From the NCBI GenBank assembly GCA_009602735.1, contig WELA01006130.1, forward strand, positions 541,714 to 605,713: a DNA stretch of 64,000 nucleotides, read 5' to 3'. The notes beneath the pieces are model-generated. The model did not search any database, was not told the DNA's origin, and saw only the letters and a program-made list of their open reading frames with translations. Made by a program: the position numbers and the translations under genes. Each line of letters starts with the position of its first letter. Position 1 is the first letter of the stretch. Positions 56,600 to 64,000 of this stretch are shown here, piece by piece. The DNA comes from Mesotaenium endlicherianum. Its lineage: Eukaryota; Streptophyta; Zygnematophyceae; Zygnematales; Mesotaeniaceae.

Positions 56600-57250
56600 A
56601 GCACGCCTAACGCTGCGTTTTTGGATAATTCGCAGGGCATCGTGCTGGTCAACACGCAGGCCCCGCAGCGCATCATGTTCGACACTGGCGCCCAGCCAGT
56701 CCTCATCAGCCTGCGCTACTTCCTTCAGTTGGGCCTCTCATTAGCCGACCTAGAGGATTTGCCGACGCGGATCAACACCGCGGCCGGCACGTCCGAGAAC
56801 GTCACCGGGCGCACGCAGCTGGCCCTTTGCTTCACCTTTTGGCCCGGCACTCTGGATGAGACAACCATCCACCGGCACATATTGGTCACTCGCTCTGGGA
56901 TCTTCGACGTGCTCCTTGGCCAGGACGTTCTCTTTCCTATCGGAGCCGCAGTGGATAACTGGGTGGAGCGGGTCTTCTTTCGACCTGACTGGCAGTCAGG
57001 GGGGGACCCGCACTACATCCGTGCCACTTGACATCGTAGACCGTCGCTCAGCTGAGTCCGCCCTCTACGGCTTCATGGCGCTAGACGACGGTCGGTCCGT
57101 GGTTCAGACCAATAAGGGGGGAGCCGAGGATGACAAGGTCTCCGTCGGCGCCGACTTACTGGAGACGCAGGAGGAGGATCCCGAGCTGTCTGGTGCCGAG
57201 CTCCACCTCACGCCCCAGGAGCAGGCTGGCGCTTTGGCCGCACAAGCCAG
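56600..57250 (+). pseudogene. G3 retroviral-type protease
   Basis: IMFDTGAQPVLISLRYFLQL carries the Asp-Thr-Gly active site of retropepsins and FDVLLGQDVLFPIGAAVDNW the second conserved strand. A helical segment (HLTPQEQAGALAAQARE) follows. Would cleave the Gag-Pol polyprotein. Confidence 0.75.
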
Positions 57251-58130
57251 GGAGACAGTGCGGATCTACGCCGCGCATAACGCCATGATGCGTCAGATAG
57301 CGGCAGACGACGTCGAGGCACATGCCATTGCCGCGGCTGCCCTTAATGCTGCAGTACACGCTCATGACGCAGCGACAGCCGCAGCAGCCATATCTAGGCC
57401 ACAGCCTCCCGCGACAAGCAGACCCTCCTCGAGATCACACGTCCGCGTACAGCATGACGTGCCTGTGGGGGTCGCCATCCAGTGTCGTATGGCCTTCCAG
57501 ACGCCCTCACCCGCACCGTTGCACAGGACAGGCGACTCGTGGCCATGCACTACCACGTCTGAGGATAAGGCCATGAGGCAGGCAGCGTTCCCAGGCAGGT
57601 CCGACGACGCGTCATTGAGCAGCGAGGAGGAGGAGTGGCAGGAGTGGTCCCAGAAGGCCATAGAGGAGCCCGTAGCCCAGCCGTTGGCAGAGCCACCGCC
57701 GCCCACGCCTACAGCTCGCGTCCGACGCCAGCCTACAGGGCCTCCCGACTTTAGCTCTCTCTCATACGAGACCACATCCAGTCCCCGTCGAGCCCATCGA
57801 TGCGCCGGCGGGCCTAATCGTCCGATACAGCACGACTATTCGACCAGCAACGAGTGCCGTGACGTCACGCACTTGTTCGCTGGCAACAGCCTGGGCACAG
57901 GCTGGCCAGGTCGCGCCTCCGCCAGCACCGCCTCCATGGCTCCTTTCTCCGCCATCGACCCGTGAGCCGGACGTGCGCAGCAGACAGTGGCCTGGTCCAG
58001 CATCCTTGATCCTTGGCGTACAGGTCCTTCCCCCTACGCCGGGCCAGCTCTACGCTTTGCACGCCACACTATGCCACTAGACCGGCGCGCACGCGAGGTC
58101 ACTCCGATCCGCGAGCATACCAGGCATGCT
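57251..58130 (+). pseudogene. G3 coding tail up to the B2 edge
   Basis: Helical Ala-rich region, then NECRDVTHLFAGNS (G2: ASCRELTHLLYGGD) and finally RAREVTPIREHTRHA, the unit repeated in G1 at 22320-22466. No known domain. It ends exactly at the B2 LTR. Confidence 0.55.
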
Positions 58131-58673
58131 TGTAAGGTCATAGGTTTATAAAGTGCATTATTTAGTTTCATTAAAGTATGTTTGACTGTATAGTAGTGTA
58201 GAGTGCATTTTTGTGGTCATTTAGATATAAAATTCATCGAATTTGGTCAAGTATTGAGAGAGTTATGGATTTTCGAAAGTTAATTAGTTTTGAGGTCGGT
58301 TGACGACTGTCCTTAATTCACGGTGAGCGCGACCGTCGGATTGACCGACAGCGTCGAGCGATCTGGCCCGTTAGTGTGAACTCGAACCTTCACGTAAGTT
58401 CGGCTGACGCGGAGTGCCGACTAGGTCGATTTACCTAGAAGTTTCGATTTAGCCTAGCGCGTCTAAAATAGAATATTCTAGTAATGTCGATGCATGTATG
58501 TGGATGTCAATTTGGCCCGACACGTGAGATTAGACTGATCTGGCTTACTCATGAATATTCTGGAAGGGTCGATTTGACAAACACTTAAATAAAGCCCGTG
58601 GCTACCTCCTAGGGAGGAGCACTTAGACAGAAAATTATGAATAGGCATAAATTCTTTGTTTCTCAGCTAGGCA
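58131..58673 (+). repeat. B2 left LTR region
   Basis: Matches the B LTR from its start through the TATA-box region (TATGAATA near 58637), then ends sooner than in B; TTGGTAGC, a primer-site-like sequence, follows at 58676. Confidence 0.65.
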
Positions 58674-58691
58674 CTTTGGTAGCACAAGAAG

Positions 58692-59972
58692 ATGGCCGAT
58701 CCTCAAGACCAACAGCAAGCTTTTGAAGGAAGCCCTTCCTCTCCAAGACACCCTCCTCCAGCGCCGATGGGAGAGCCCACTCAAGAAAATCTGCAACAAC
58801 AAGAAGCACCACAAGTAGGAGCACACCCTCCTCCAGCGTCAATGGGAGAGCCTACTCAAGGAAATCTGCAACAACAAGAAGCACCACAAGGAGGAGCACC
58901 GTCAAATCCCGTGGCAGCCGCTATAGCAAAGTTGACCCCACCACAAGGAGTTCCCGCAAATGAGTGGGCAGCCTTCCTAATGACCGTCCACAACCAAGTG
59001 GGCTTGGCCACCTATGAAGCAACCGTGCAAGCGTCAAGAGAAGCTATGGCTGCCATGGTTGCCCCTATTGCGAGCAATGCTCAAAATCCAGCCCCGGCTC
59101 AAGCGCCTCCACAAGAGCCAACGAGAGCAAGGAAACTCATCAAGCCCGGCAAACCCGACACTTTCAACCCCGGGAAAGGTGCCAACCTGAATTTATGGCT
59201 CTACCAAGTGGAGACGTACCTCGCATTCCTTGAAGTACCCGAGGAGGACTACGTTCCCTTTGCCGTTACCTTACTTAGAGGAGCAGCAACATCATGGTGG
59301 CGTAACTATCAAGCGGCTATATATCAAGCTATGGCGCACCCCATGCTCGGCCAAGAGCCCCCACCATCATATGCAAGATGGGCAGATTTTCGTGAGGCCC
59401 TCAAGAAGCAATTCATGCCCATCAATGCGGAGAAGATTGCCCGAGGAAAGCTCCACCATCTCAAGCAAACGACGTCCGTTCAAGAGTATACATCCAGATT
59501 TCACGCCCTCACTCTTGAGATCCCCAACATGTCTCTCGAGGAGAAGATTGACCGTTACATCTTTGGCCTCAAACCCAAGGTGGCAAAGGAAGTGGAGTTA
59601 CGCGACTTGACGGACTTCTCAAAGATCATTGAAGTGGCCCAAAAGGTGGATACCTTGGATTTCAAGCACTCCGTGCCTTCATCTTCACGGGTACCGACGA
59701 CGCGGGTGTACGCAGCCCCTTCCACATCCGAATCTGGACCCACACCCATGGAAATCGGAGTTATTAAAAGGGACCCCGCGGCTGCCCGGAAGAGTGGAAG
59801 ACCCTCCAATGACACTTATGATGCAAGAAACCAGCAAGGAGTGAAAGCAAGACTCTCCCCGGCTGAAAAAGAAGCTCTCATGACGGCTGGACTATGCTTT
59901 TATTGCAAGGAAAAGGGCCATCGTGCACTTTCATGCCCCAAAAAGTTGTCAAAAAACGGACAGCGCCGGTAG
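58692..59972 (+). CDS. gag: B2 Gag polyprotein
   Basis: 426 codons from [13 protein letters not shown], the first ATG after the LTR. The N-terminus holds two copies of a Pro/Gln-rich repeat ([20 protein letters not shown] and [20 protein letters not shown]). The capsid domain spans about residues 145-315 ([53 protein letters not shown]). The CCHC knuckle [14 protein letters not shown] is at about 405-418. It overlaps the start of pol. Confidence 0.93.
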   Translation: MADPQDQQQAFEGSPSSPRHPPPAPMGEPTQENLQQQEAPQVGAHPPPASMGEPTQGNLQQQEAPQGGAPSNPVAAAIAKLTPPQGVPANEWAAFLMTVHNQVGLATYEATVQASREAMAAMVAPIASNAQNPAPAQAPPQEPTRARKLIKPGKPDTFNPGKGANLNLWLYQVETYLAFLEVPEEDYVPFAVTLLRGAATSWWRNYQAAIYQAMAHPMLGQEPPPSYARWADFREALKKQFMPINAEKIARGKLHHLKQTTSVQEYTSRFHALTLEIPNMSLEEKIDRYIFGLKPKVAKEVELRDLTDFSKIIEVAQKVDTLDFKHSVPSSSRVPTTRVYAAPSTSESGPTPMEIGVIKRDPAAARKSGRPSNDTYDARNQQGVKARLSPAEKEALMTAGLCFYCKEKGHRALSCPKKLSKNGQRR

Positions 59973-62900
59973 GCCAGGAGCCTACCACCCCAAGACCCAC
60001 TTCACGAGAAGGCAACACGCCAAGTGAGGTGGAGACCCCCGTTGAAGACGACGTTCCAGCCCCAATGAGTTTGAGAGGTTACCTTGGAGGAGAGAAGGTC
60101 CACATCTTGGTGGATAGCGGAGCTCAAGGCAACTTCATTGCTGCAGATTTTGCCACCAAGCACGGTATTACTATGCGAACTCTTGACCACGACGAGGAGA
60201 TTATGATGCCCGATGGATTCTCCTATACTACCCCTTCCAAGAAGACGTACCCCTTGGCACTCTCTATCAAGTCCTTCAAGGATAGAGTAGTGTTCTCCCC
60301 CATGCAATTGGGCAAGTACGACGTCATCCTAGGGACGCCTTGGTTGACCAAGCACAACCCCCAAGTTGATTGGAGGACCGGTACTATCAAGATCAAGAAT
60401 GACATCACTTCAAGAATCTGTATTTTGCGCGCAATCCAGAATATCCAGACCCAAGACATCCAGAAGCCGGCACACGAGATACTATTGTCCGCCCTCCAAC
60501 TCAAGAGACTTGTGAGGAAGGGACACGAGCTTCTTTTGGCCTTGATCACGCCAAAAGACATCAAGAAAGACATCGAGAGTCAAGAAGGCAGCCCCGTTCC
60601 CAAGGAGATACAAGAAGTCTTAGAGGACTACAAAGAAGTGTTCTCCCCGGAATTGCCCAAGGGCCTACCCCCCAAAAGATTCGTAGACCACAAGATAGAG
60701 TTGGAGCCCGGAAGCAAGCCCATCTCTCGGCCTACGTTCAAAATGTCATACACGGAGCTAGACGAAGTCAAGAAGCAAATCAAGGAGCTACTGGAGCATG
60801 GCTTCATTCGACCTAGCAAGTCGCCATTTGGAGCCCCGGTGCTATTTGTCAAGAAGAAAGATGGTACCTTGAGGATGTGTGTGGACTATCGCGCCCTCAA
60901 CAAGATCACCATCAAGAATCGATACCCGCTGCCGCGCATGGATGAGCTCATGGACCGGCTGGTTGGAGCCAAGTACTTCACGAAGATTGACTTACGGAGC
61001 GGCTACCACCAGATTCGCATCGCAGAACCGGACATAGAGAAGACGGCATTCAGGACAAGATATGGACATTTTGAGTTCATGGTCCTGCCATTTGGACTCA
61101 CCAACGCGCCAGCAACTTTCATGACTATGATGAACACCATATTTCAGCCCATGTTGGACAGATTTGTGGTGGTATTCATCGATGACATCCTTATCTACAG
61201 CAAGACCCTTGAAGAGCATGCGAGACACTTGAAAGAAGTCCTTGAAGTATTGAAGCAAAACAAGCTGTTTGCGAAGGAGTCAAAATGCGAGTTTGCCAAA
61301 CAAGAAGTGGAGTTCCTAGGTCTCCACGTGACTGCTGATGGCATCAAGATAGACCCCAAGAAGACCACGGTGGTGGAGGAATGGCCAACCCCCACGACCA
61401 AGAAAGAACTCCAGTCATTCTTGGGATTTGCCAATTGGTACAGAAAATTCATCCAAGGCTTCTCGCACATAGCAGCCCCCCTGACAGATCTACTCAAGAA
61501 GGACAGGCTATATACATGGACCGAGAAAGAGGAAGAGGCATTTCAAGAGTTAAAGCGAAGATTGACCACATCCCCGGTGCTCACACTCCCAAGTCCAAAC
61601 CCAGATTGGCCCTTCCACGTCATCACCGATGCATCTTCCTATGCAATAGGAGCAATCCTGCTTCAAGACCAAGGCAAGGGACTGCAGCCCATCGCCTACG
61701 AGTCAAGGAAGCTAAATCCAGCCGAGCAAAATTATACAACCACGGAGCGAGAGGCATTGGCGATTGTACATGCCTTGAAGGTTTGGCGCTGCTACGTTGA
61801 AGGACGCAAAGTACTGGTCACCACGGACCACGAGGCGTTAAAGCACCTCCAAACGCAGCCGTATCTCTCAAGGAGACAAGCAAGATGGAGCGGATACTTG
61901 CAACAATACAACATCACGATTCAGTACCAGCCCGGCAAGACAAACCCGGCTGACCCCCTCTCAAGACTGCAATTAAATGCAGTGATGGTATCCCTGAAGA
62001 CAGATCTGGAAGCTCGATTTTCAGCCGCCTATGAAAGAGACCCTTACTACAAGAACGGAGAAGCAGCCTTGGACCCATGCAAGAAGCAAGAAGGCAATTA
62101 TTGGGTGAGGCAAGATACGGGCCAGAGATGTGTTCCTAATGACATAGACCTCCGGCTCTTGCTTCTACGAGAAGCACACGACAACCCTCTTGGAGGACAC
62201 TTTGGAATCCTAAGGACCACGGGCGTTCTAGCTAGGACTTATTGTTGGCCAGGCATGTCTAAGCAAGTCAAGGAGTACTGCAGGAGCTGTGACACATGCC
62301 AAAGAATCAAGCCATCATCGCAAAAGGCGGGAGGACTCCTCCAACCACTACCAATCCCCGAAAGACAATGGACGGACATCTCAATGGACCTTATCGTGGA
62401 CTTGCCCGTGACACCTCGAGGCCATAATGCAATACTCACGGTGGTGGACAGACTTACCAAGATGGCTCATTTTATTCCCACGACGACTAAGGCTACAGCA
62501 CCACAACTTGCAAGACTCATCTTTGACAACATCTTCCGACTCCATGGACTACCATCAAGAATTGTGTCAGATAGAGATCCAAGATTCACAAGCCATTTCT
62601 GGAAAAATCTCTTCAAGAACTTGGGTACATCGCTGGATATGTCTACTGCCTACCACCCACAATCAGATGGGCAAACCGAGCGTATGAATCGTACCCTAAA
62701 GACCTCTCTAAAGGCCTACGTGTCTACCCTCGAGCAAGACTGGGACATGTACTTGACCCCCCTCGAGTTTGCCTACAACAACACTACGCAGGCCTCTACC
62801 CAAGAGTCCCCATTCTTCCTCAACTATGGCTTCCATCCGACCACGCCACTGAGCTTCACGGCTGGCCATGATGAAGTACCTGCAGCCACAGATTTTATGG

Positions 62901-63559
62901 AGACATTAGAAGCAGCCCTTACAGCAGCGAAGAAAGCTCTACAACACGCGCAAGATGCTCAAGCAAGAGTGGCGAACAGATCCAGAAGAGAAATTACGTA
63001 CAGAGTGGGTGACAACGTGTTACTATCATCCAAGAACATTTCCCTGAACAACAGGCCTGCCGGCAGCAAGTTCTCTCCCAAGTATTTGGGACCCTTCAAG
63101 ATTATCCAGCAAGTCAACCCCGTTGCTTTCAAGCTAGAACTTCCCCAGACTATGCACATCGACCCCGTATTCCACGCTTCCCTCTTCAAGCCATATGTGC
63201 AACCCGACAACAAGTTCCCAGGACGTGTGACAACCCCACCAGCCCCAACAATAGTGGATGATCATTTGGAGTACGAAGTGGAAGACATAGTGGCTATGAG
63301 AAATTTCAGGAGACAGCAGCAATACTTGATCAAGTGGAAAGGATATCCAGATTCGGAGAATAGTTGGGTGGCGGCGCACTACCTTGACAAAGTTCAGAGA
63401 AAGTTGAAGCGCTTCCATGCCGCCAACCCCCATCTTGGACCAGCCCCAAGTCTCTCTACTAGAAGCCCAAAGACTTCAGGGAGGCAGCCTGCCACCATCA
63501 AGAAGCAGCAGAAGACCCCTTGGAGGCAGCCTGCAAGAACAAGAAAGAGGAAAAATTGA
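59894..63559 (+). CDS. pol: B2 Pol polyprotein with chromodomain
   Basis: 1221 codons. Protease: [18 protein letters not shown] and [10 protein letters not shown]. Reverse transcriptase: [33 protein letters not shown], active site FIDDILIYS. RNase [43 protein letters not shown]. Integrase: [10 protein letters not shown] and CDTCQRIK finger, [35 protein letters not shown]-terminal chromodomain: [20 protein letters not shown] then [13 protein letters not shown]. All catalytic motifs are visible. The translated start depends on the gag-pol junction within the 59894-59972 overlap. Confidence 0.95.
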   Translation: MLLLQGKGPSCTFMPQKVVKKRTAPVGQEPTTPRPTSREGNTPSEVETPVEDDVPAPMSLRGYLGGEKVHILVDSGAQGNFIAADFATKHGITMRTLDHDEEIMMPDGFSYTTPSKKTYPLALSIKSFKDRVVFSPMQLGKYDVILGTPWLTKHNPQVDWRTGTIKIKNDITSRICILRAIQNIQTQDIQKPAHEILLSALQLKRLVRKGHELLLALITPKDIKKDIESQEGSPVPKEIQEVLEDYKEVFSPELPKGLPPKRFVDHKIELEPGSKPISRPTFKMSYTELDEVKKQIKELLEHGFIRPSKSPFGAPVLFVKKKDGTLRMCVDYRALNKITIKNRYPLPRMDELMDRLVGAKYFTKIDLRSGYHQIRIAEPDIEKTAFRTRYGHFEFMVLPFGLTNAPATFMTMMNTIFQPMLDRFVVVFIDDILIYSKTLEEHARHLKEVLEVLKQNKLFAKESKCEFAKQEVEFLGLHVTADGIKIDPKKTTVVEEWPTPTTKKELQSFLGFANWYRKFIQGFSHIAAPLTDLLKKDRLYTWTEKEEEAFQELKRRLTTSPVLTLPSPNPDWPFHVITDASSYAIGAILLQDQGKGLQPIAYESRKLNPAEQNYTTTEREALAIVHALKVWRCYVEGRKVLVTTDHEALKHLQTQPYLSRRQARWSGYLQQYNITIQYQPGKTNPADPLSRLQLNAVMVSLKTDLEARFSAAYERDPYYKNGEAALDPCKKQEGNYWVRQDTGQRCVPNDIDLRLLLLREAHDNPLGGHFGILRTTGVLARTYCWPGMSKQVKEYCRSCDTCQRIKPSSQKAGGLLQPLPIPERQWTDISMDLIVDLPVTPRGHNAILTVVDRLTKMAHFIPTTTKATAPQLARLIFDNIFRLHGLPSRIVSDRDPRFTSHFWKNLFKNLGTSLDMSTAYHPQSDGQTERMNRTLKTSLKAYVSTLEQDWDMYLTPLEFAYNNTTQASTQESPFFLNYGFHPTTPLSFTAGHDEVPAATDFMETLEAALTAAKKALQHAQDAQARVANRSRREITYRVGDNVLLSSKNISLNNRPAGSKFSPKYLGPFKIIQQVNPVAFKLELPQTMHIDPVFHASLFKPYVQPDNKFPGRVTTPPAPTIVDDHLEYEVEDIVAMRNFRRQQQYLIKWKGYPDSENSWVAAHYLDKVQRKLKRFHAANPHLGPAPSLSTRSPKTSGRQPATIKKQQKTPWRQPARTRKRKN

Positions 63560-64000
63560 CATTAGACACTCTTCTCTTCTCGCAGTTTCTGGACAGAAAA
63601 CTAAAACTGCTACTGGTAGTAGGTCTCTGCATAATAAATTCTGACAATTTACCTGGCTATAGTCCATGAGTAGCCGGTCATTTAGAGTCCAAGTTTGATC
63701 AATTTGGAGCATTGGTGAGAGAGATATGATGCTCTAAGTAGAAGGGGGTCAGGCTGCTGGCATTATTAGGGCAGAATATGCCTTCTAACATTGTGCCCTC
63801 CCCTGAACTTGGAATGCTCTGAAACTCAAGACTCTGGTAGAACATCTTACAGCGCCCAGTTTGAGACTTAGTTTGGAGCATTTGGAGAAGCATAGAAGGA
63901 CTTATGATTTTTAGAAGTTTCTGCACAGATTTGGAGGAGTGCCTACTCTCTCAGCTCTCAACGACAGTCCAGAACTTAGAATGCTCTCAAATTTGGTGAC
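63560..64000. other. Unassigned, repetitive
   Basis: No gene. Loosely repeated phrases (TTTGGAGCATT near 63700 and 63876, GGAATGCTCT and GAATGCTCT near 63811 and 63978) resemble part of the B LTR (near 58240), so this may be LTR or 3' leader sequence, but no edge was found. Confidence 0.35.

Larger units (their letters stand above)
51872..58130 (+). mobile_element. G3: G-family LTR region, gag, Ala-rich tract, protease
   Basis: 51872-52560 matches the G1 LTR (3520-4290, opposite strand) closely. Gag, two zinc knuckles, a long Ala/Pro-rich coding tract, a protease and the REVTP unit follow. The sequence stops at 58130 at a B-family LTR start, just before the point where the methyltransferase begins in G1. 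Very rich in G+C. The exact right edge of the LTR was not resolved. Broken. Confidence 0.8.
58131..63559 (+). mobile_element. B2: Ty3/gypsy chromovirus, whole gag and pol
   Basis: The left LTR starts TGTAAGGTCATAGG at 58131 and follows the B LTR for about 520 bases. Gag (58692-59972) and pol (59894-63559) overlap, pol in the minus-one frame. Both frames look whole, so this is the youngest-looking coding copy in the window. No right LTR was recognised before 64000. Confidence 0.85.

Overview
The window is a pile of transposable elements nested inside one another. I found no host gene, rRNA or functional tRNA that I could support. The elements are Ty3/gypsy LTR retrotransposons of at least five families (A, B, C, G and H below), two miniature LTR elements and three remnants of a piggyBac-type DNA transposon family. 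Primer-binding sites close to the plant initiator-methionine tRNA complement (TGGTATCGGAGC in family A, TGGTATTGGAGCC in C, TGGTAGCGGAGC in B), chromodomain integrases and cytosine-methyltransferase genes carried by retroelements all point to a streptophyte with a large repeat-rich genome, probably a charophyte alga or an early-diverging land plant. The species is inference.

Layout, left to right. 1-1429: no gene. 1430-2866: LTR pair with a short non-coding interior (T1). 2867-3140: family A LTR piece, joined at TTAA to a piggyBac end (3141-3429). 3430-22466, minus strand: element G1, whose 3' LTR is split by a whole B element (4292-16913), which is itself split by an A element (6801-13403). 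22467-30225: a B LTR piece split by a second A element, A2 (22480-30032, both LTRs present). 30250-30681: an LTR of unknown family. 30682-31846: piggyBac remnant P1. 31847-33600: A-family piece. 33601-36637, minus strand: element H, holding a miniature LTR element T2 (34303-34762). 36638-44330: a solo A LTR split by a complete C element (36909-43888). 44515-48180: G2. 48181-49911: A-family piece on the minus strand. 49916-51871: piggyBac remnant P3. 51872-58130: G3. 58131-63559: B2, the best preserved gag-pol. 63560-64000: unassigned.

The most striking content is the G and H families. G1 carries a C5 cytosine DNA methyltransferase upstream of its reverse transcriptase and a PHD-finger-coding stretch just after its integrase, so one element would both write a DNA mark and carry a likely chromatin reader. 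H is a much more diverged element with its own methyltransferase, placed between a protease-like region and a Gln/Pro-rich linker, the same order as in G. Methyltransferase-bearing retrotransposons have been reported in charophytes and dinoflagellates; the added PHD finger and two divergent families in one 64 kb window deserve attention. Family A carries an extra coiled-coil gene (ORF3) between pol and the 3' LTR, preceded in both copies by a good candidate 3' splice site. Relative order by nesting is G before B before A, and A LTRs before C and before piggyBac.
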